Below, in pieces: positions 32,162 to 34,052 of a stretch of 34,052 nt of DNA. The position numbers and the translations under genes are program-made. Origin of the DNA: Lachnospiraceae bacterium (GTDB lineage: Bacteria; Bacillota; Clostridia; Lachnospirales; Lachnospiraceae). The stretch spans positions 1-34,052 of the forward strand of contig JAEERY010000089.1 of NCBI GenBank assembly GCA_016286035.1, read 5' to 3'. How positions within the stretch are numbered: position 1 is the first letter of the stretch; each line of letters starts with the position of its first letter. The notes under the pieces were generated by a model, which was not told the DNA's origin, did not search any database, and saw nothing but the letters and a program-made list of their open reading frames with translations.

Positions 32162-32225
32162 TGCACATACAGATGAATTATGTAAACTATACGACAGACA
32201 TTAAAATACATTTTACGACAGGGTA

Positions 32226-32265
32226 TTGACATTTATATCGCAAGTGTATATATTGAATATATACA
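32226..32265 (+). promoter_or_regulatory. promoter and palindromic operator of the GntR-ABC operon
   Basis: TTGACA (32226-32231) and TATATT (32249-32254) are spaced by 17 bases. A perfect 21-base inverted repeat spans 32245-32265: TGTATATATT, a central G at 32255, then AATATATACA. It covers the -10 box. The position and the TGTATATA/TATATACA form fit an autoregulatory site for the YtrA-type GntR repressor encoded 64 bases downstream. Confidence 0.82.
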
Positions 32266-32328
32266 ATATCAAACAATGATGAATAAGTGCACATATTCGT
32301 CATTGAGTTTTGCGCAAAGGATTGATAT

Positions 32329-32709
32329 ATGGACATTATTATTTCGAACAGTTCGGGAGTAGCTCTCTACGAACAGATTGAAGAACAGATCAAAAGCCAG
32401 ATAATGACGGGAGAACTTATGGAAGGTGATGCGCTTCCGTCGATGAGAGTACTGGCTAAGGAACTCAAGATAAGTATCATTACGACCAAAAGAGCTTACG
32501 AAGATCTTGAGAGAGACGGCTTTATCTATTCCGTGACAGGTAAAGGAAGTTTTGTTAAGGGTATCAACAGCGATATCGTGAAAGAGAACATGAAGTTTGC
32601 GATACAGGAACTTTTGGAAAGTGCCGTTGATAAGGCCATCCTTGGAAAAGTTTCTCTTGATGAGATGCGTGAGATGCTTGAACTTCTGTATGAAGATAAG
32701 AGTATGTGA
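32329..32709 (+). CDS. GntR-family regulator, YtrA type
   Basis: This 126-residue repressor has the N-terminal GntR winged helix (about 7-76: GVALYEQIEEQIKSQIMTGE, LPSMRVLAKELKISIITTKR, AYEDLERDGFIYSVTGKGSF). A short helical C-terminal part (about 50 residues) replaces the large effector domains of other GntR groups, as in YtrA regulators of ABC transporters. The start follows GCGCAAAGGATTG, with AAGGA as a modest ribosome site. The gene is the first of an operon with an ABC ATPase and an ABC-2 permease, the usual YtrA arrangement, and a 21-base palindrome covers its promoter. Confidence 0.88.
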   Translation: MDIIISNSSGVALYEQIEEQIKSQIMTGELMEGDALPSMRVLAKELKISIITTKRAYEDLERDGFIYSVTGKGSFVKGINSDIVKENMKFAIQELLESAVDKAILGKVSLDEMREMLELLYEDKSM

Positions 32710-32720
32710 GAGGAAGAATA

Positions 32721-33614
32721 ATGGATGATTCATATGTTATAGAACTTAAAAACGTAAAAAAGGATTACGGTGACTTTGTCCTTGATAACATATGCTTTGC
32801 AGTACCTACGGGAAGCGTATGCGGTTTCATCGGACAAAACGGAGCCGGCAAGACAACAACGATTCAGATCATACTGGATGCGATCAAAAGAGATGCCGGA
32901 GAGGTTTATGTGTTTGGAAAGAACATAAACGAAGGGATGGCCTCATTAAAGGAAGATATAGGAGTCGTGTTTGACGAGATGGGCTTTCATGATTTCCTGA
33001 CACCCAAGCAGATCAATACCGTTATGAAAAACATTTATAAGAACTGGGATGAAGATGCATTCTTTGATTATTTAAAGAAGTTTTCTCTTCCCGCAAAAAA
33101 AGAGTGCGGCAAGTTCTCAAGAGGAATGAGAATGAAACTGCAGATAGCCACGGCCATGTCACACAAGGCAAAGCTTCTAGTCATGGACGAACCAACCAGC
33201 GGTCTTGATCCGATAGTAAGAAACGAGATCATACAGATATTCAGGGAATTTGTCATAGAAGAGGACCATTCTATACTGCTTTCATCCCATATCACAACGG
33301 ATCTTGAAAAGATCGCTGATGAAGTTGTGTTTATAGACGCAGGAAAGATAGTCCTTTCGGGAAACAAGGATGAGATACTTGAAAAGCATGGTATCCTAAG
33401 ATGCAAAAAGGATGAGGTTAATGAGATAAGCAATTCCCTTATCGTGGATATCGATGTATCCAGCATGGGAGCGGAGATCCTCATAAATGATAAAAAAGCA
33501 GCTTCAAAGTTATATCCCGGAATGGTGATAGACGATGCGGGACTTGAGCAGATAATGATCCACTATGTGAACAGTTCAAAAGCAAATGCCGCAGCTGAAA
33601 ATTCAGGGAGGTAG
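32721..33614 (+). CDS. ABC transporter ATP-binding protein
   Basis: This 297-residue ATPase of an export-type ABC transporter has Walker A GQNGAGKT (38-45), Q-loop region VFDEMGFHDFLTP, signature FSRGMRMKLQIATAM (a variant of LSGGQ typical of the YtrB-like group), and Walker B LLVMDEPTSGLDP. About 80 C-terminal residues follow the nucleotide-binding domain. ATG 32721 is chosen because GAGGAAG (32710-32716) lies just upstream; the in-frame GTG at 32706 overlaps the repressor stop and lacks a site. It should power the ABC-2 permease encoded next. The substrate is unknown; related systems answer cell-envelope-active antibiotics. Confidence 0.9.
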   Translation: MDDSYVIELKNVKKDYGDFVLDNICFAVPTGSVCGFIGQNGAGKTTTIQIILDAIKRDAGEVYVFGKNINEGMASLKEDIGVVFDEMGFHDFLTPKQINTVMKNIYKNWDEDAFFDYLKKFSLPAKKECGKFSRGMRMKLQIATAMSHKAKLLVMDEPTSGLDPIVRNEIIQIFREFVIEEDHSILLSSHITTDLEKIADEVVFIDAGKIVLSGNKDEILEKHGILRCKKDEVNEISNSLIVDIDVSSMGAEILINDKKAASKLYPGMVIDDAGLEQIMIHYVNSSKANAAAENSGR

Positions 33615-33617
33615 CTT

Positions 33618-34052
33618 ATGAAGGGACTGATAATAAAGGATTTTTACTGCCTCAAAAAGCAGTTTATGAATTATGTGGCAGTTATAATAGGTCTGGTGGT
33701 CATAACGATCATGTTTGTCTTGAGCTTTAATCACGGAAATCTCTATATATCCAGGATGGGTATGATAGCCGACGGACAGGCCACTCTTGCCGATACCATA
33801 GAGTTTGCAAACAGAGCCATGATCTTTGTTATGCTGTTGCCGATAGCATGCGCAGGTGATCTTGACAGCCTTTTCAGATCGGATCATCAGGCGGGATTTT
33901 ATAAGATCGCAGCAGGTTTACCGGTCTCAACGGCAAAAAGAGTCGCTTCCAGATTTGTAACGGCACTTATATTTGTTGGAGTGGGGGCTTTGATCGATAT
34001 CATCATCTCGCTTATACTGTCGATGCTTACAGATGTAGTAGGGTTTACTGAA
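33618..34052 (+). CDS. ABC-2 type permease, 3' part outside window
   Basis: The gene starts three bases after the ATPase stop, with GGGAGG (33606-33611) as ribosome site, and runs off the right edge after 145 codons without a stop. The product begins MKGLIIKDFYCLKKQF, the usual ABC-2 membrane subunit start. Hydrophobic segments then follow at about 18-37, 68-85 and 110-137. SDHQAGFYKIAAGLPVSTA between the second and third resembles the coupling region of the ABC2_membrane_5 group. It should form the membrane part of the transporter with the preceding ATPase, under control of the GntR regulator. Confidence 0.85.
   Translation, partial: MKGLIIKDFYCLKKQFMNYVAVIIGLVVITIMFVLSFNHGNLYISRMGMIADGQATLADTIEFANRAMIFVMLLPIACAGDLDSLFRSDHQAGFYKIAAGLPVSTAKRVASRFVTALIFVGVGALIDIIISLILSMLTDVVGFTE

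Noticed and set aside
1-34052. Frequent GATATC/ATATCAT-like words suggesting a dispersed repeat
   Set aside because: They fall in phase with codons (Asp-Ile, Ile-Ile) across unrelated genes and have no shared flanks, so codon preference explains them.
1-34052. CRISPR array, tRNA, insertion sequence or attachment site
   Set aside because: No regularly spaced repeats, cloverleaf sequences, transposase or integrase motifs, or terminal inverted repeats were found on reading the window.

Overview
The window looks like a chromosomal segment of an anaerobic, low-GC Gram-positive bacterium, most probably a Lachnospiraceae-type Clostridium relative (Butyrivibrio/Roseburia-like). I infer this from the strong AGGAGG ribosome sites, lipoproteins without an outer-membrane export system, a cobalamin riboswitch, a NiaR-type niacin repressor, the anaerobic (cobalt-early) Cbi pathway and frequent ATA/AGA codons. 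The genus is an inference. No tRNA, rRNA, CRISPR, insertion sequence or phage gene was seen, and no gene-free stretch exceeds 300 bases.

Region 1 (1-20623, + strand) is one long co-directional cobalamin locus. A cobalamin riboswitch, cut by the left edge, ends in an intrinsic terminator (132-162). It precedes a lipoprotein CbiK cobaltochelatase, a BtuF-like lipoprotein, a BtuC-like permease and a BtuD-like ATPase fused to cobyric acid synthase CbiP. Then come CobT, CobU, CobS, CbiB, CobD, CbiC, CbiD, CbiF, CbiG, CbiH, a CbiJ-CbiE-CbiT triple fusion, CbiA and a small cysteine-rich protein. Many genes overlap by 1-14 bases. A six-helix chemoreceptor follows only 33 bases later, before the first clear terminator (20588-20623). 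CbiL, a corrinoid adenosyltransferase, the sirohydrochlorin-forming enzymes and a dedicated CobC are not in the window. The most striking point is at the end of cbiK: a slippery A AAA AAC site sits directly before the stop codon, and the -1 frame continues into a NEAT-like domain that resembles the N-terminal domain of the next gene's binding protein.

Region 2 (20636-22357, - strand) is a two-gene operon of a NiaR-type repressor and a PTS-EIIC-like membrane protein, with a palindromic candidate operator over the -35 box. Niacin links to the B12 operon because CobT consumes nicotinate mononucleotide.

Region 3 (22378-29279, + strand) is a tightly packed housekeeping-type operon: DegT-family aminotransferase, CxxCxxCC protein, RsmJ-like and RlmI-like rRNA methyltransferases, DUF3783 protein, histidine phosphatase, an unknown membrane-anchored protein and a D-Ala-D-Ala carboxypeptidase.

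Region 4 (29440-34052) holds a small membrane protein overlapping a YbjQ-family protein, a small lipoprotein, gpmI with its own promoter and terminator, and a GntR(YtrA-type)-ABC ATPase-ABC-2 permease operon. That operon starts at a promoter overlapped by a perfect 21-base palindrome and runs off the right edge.
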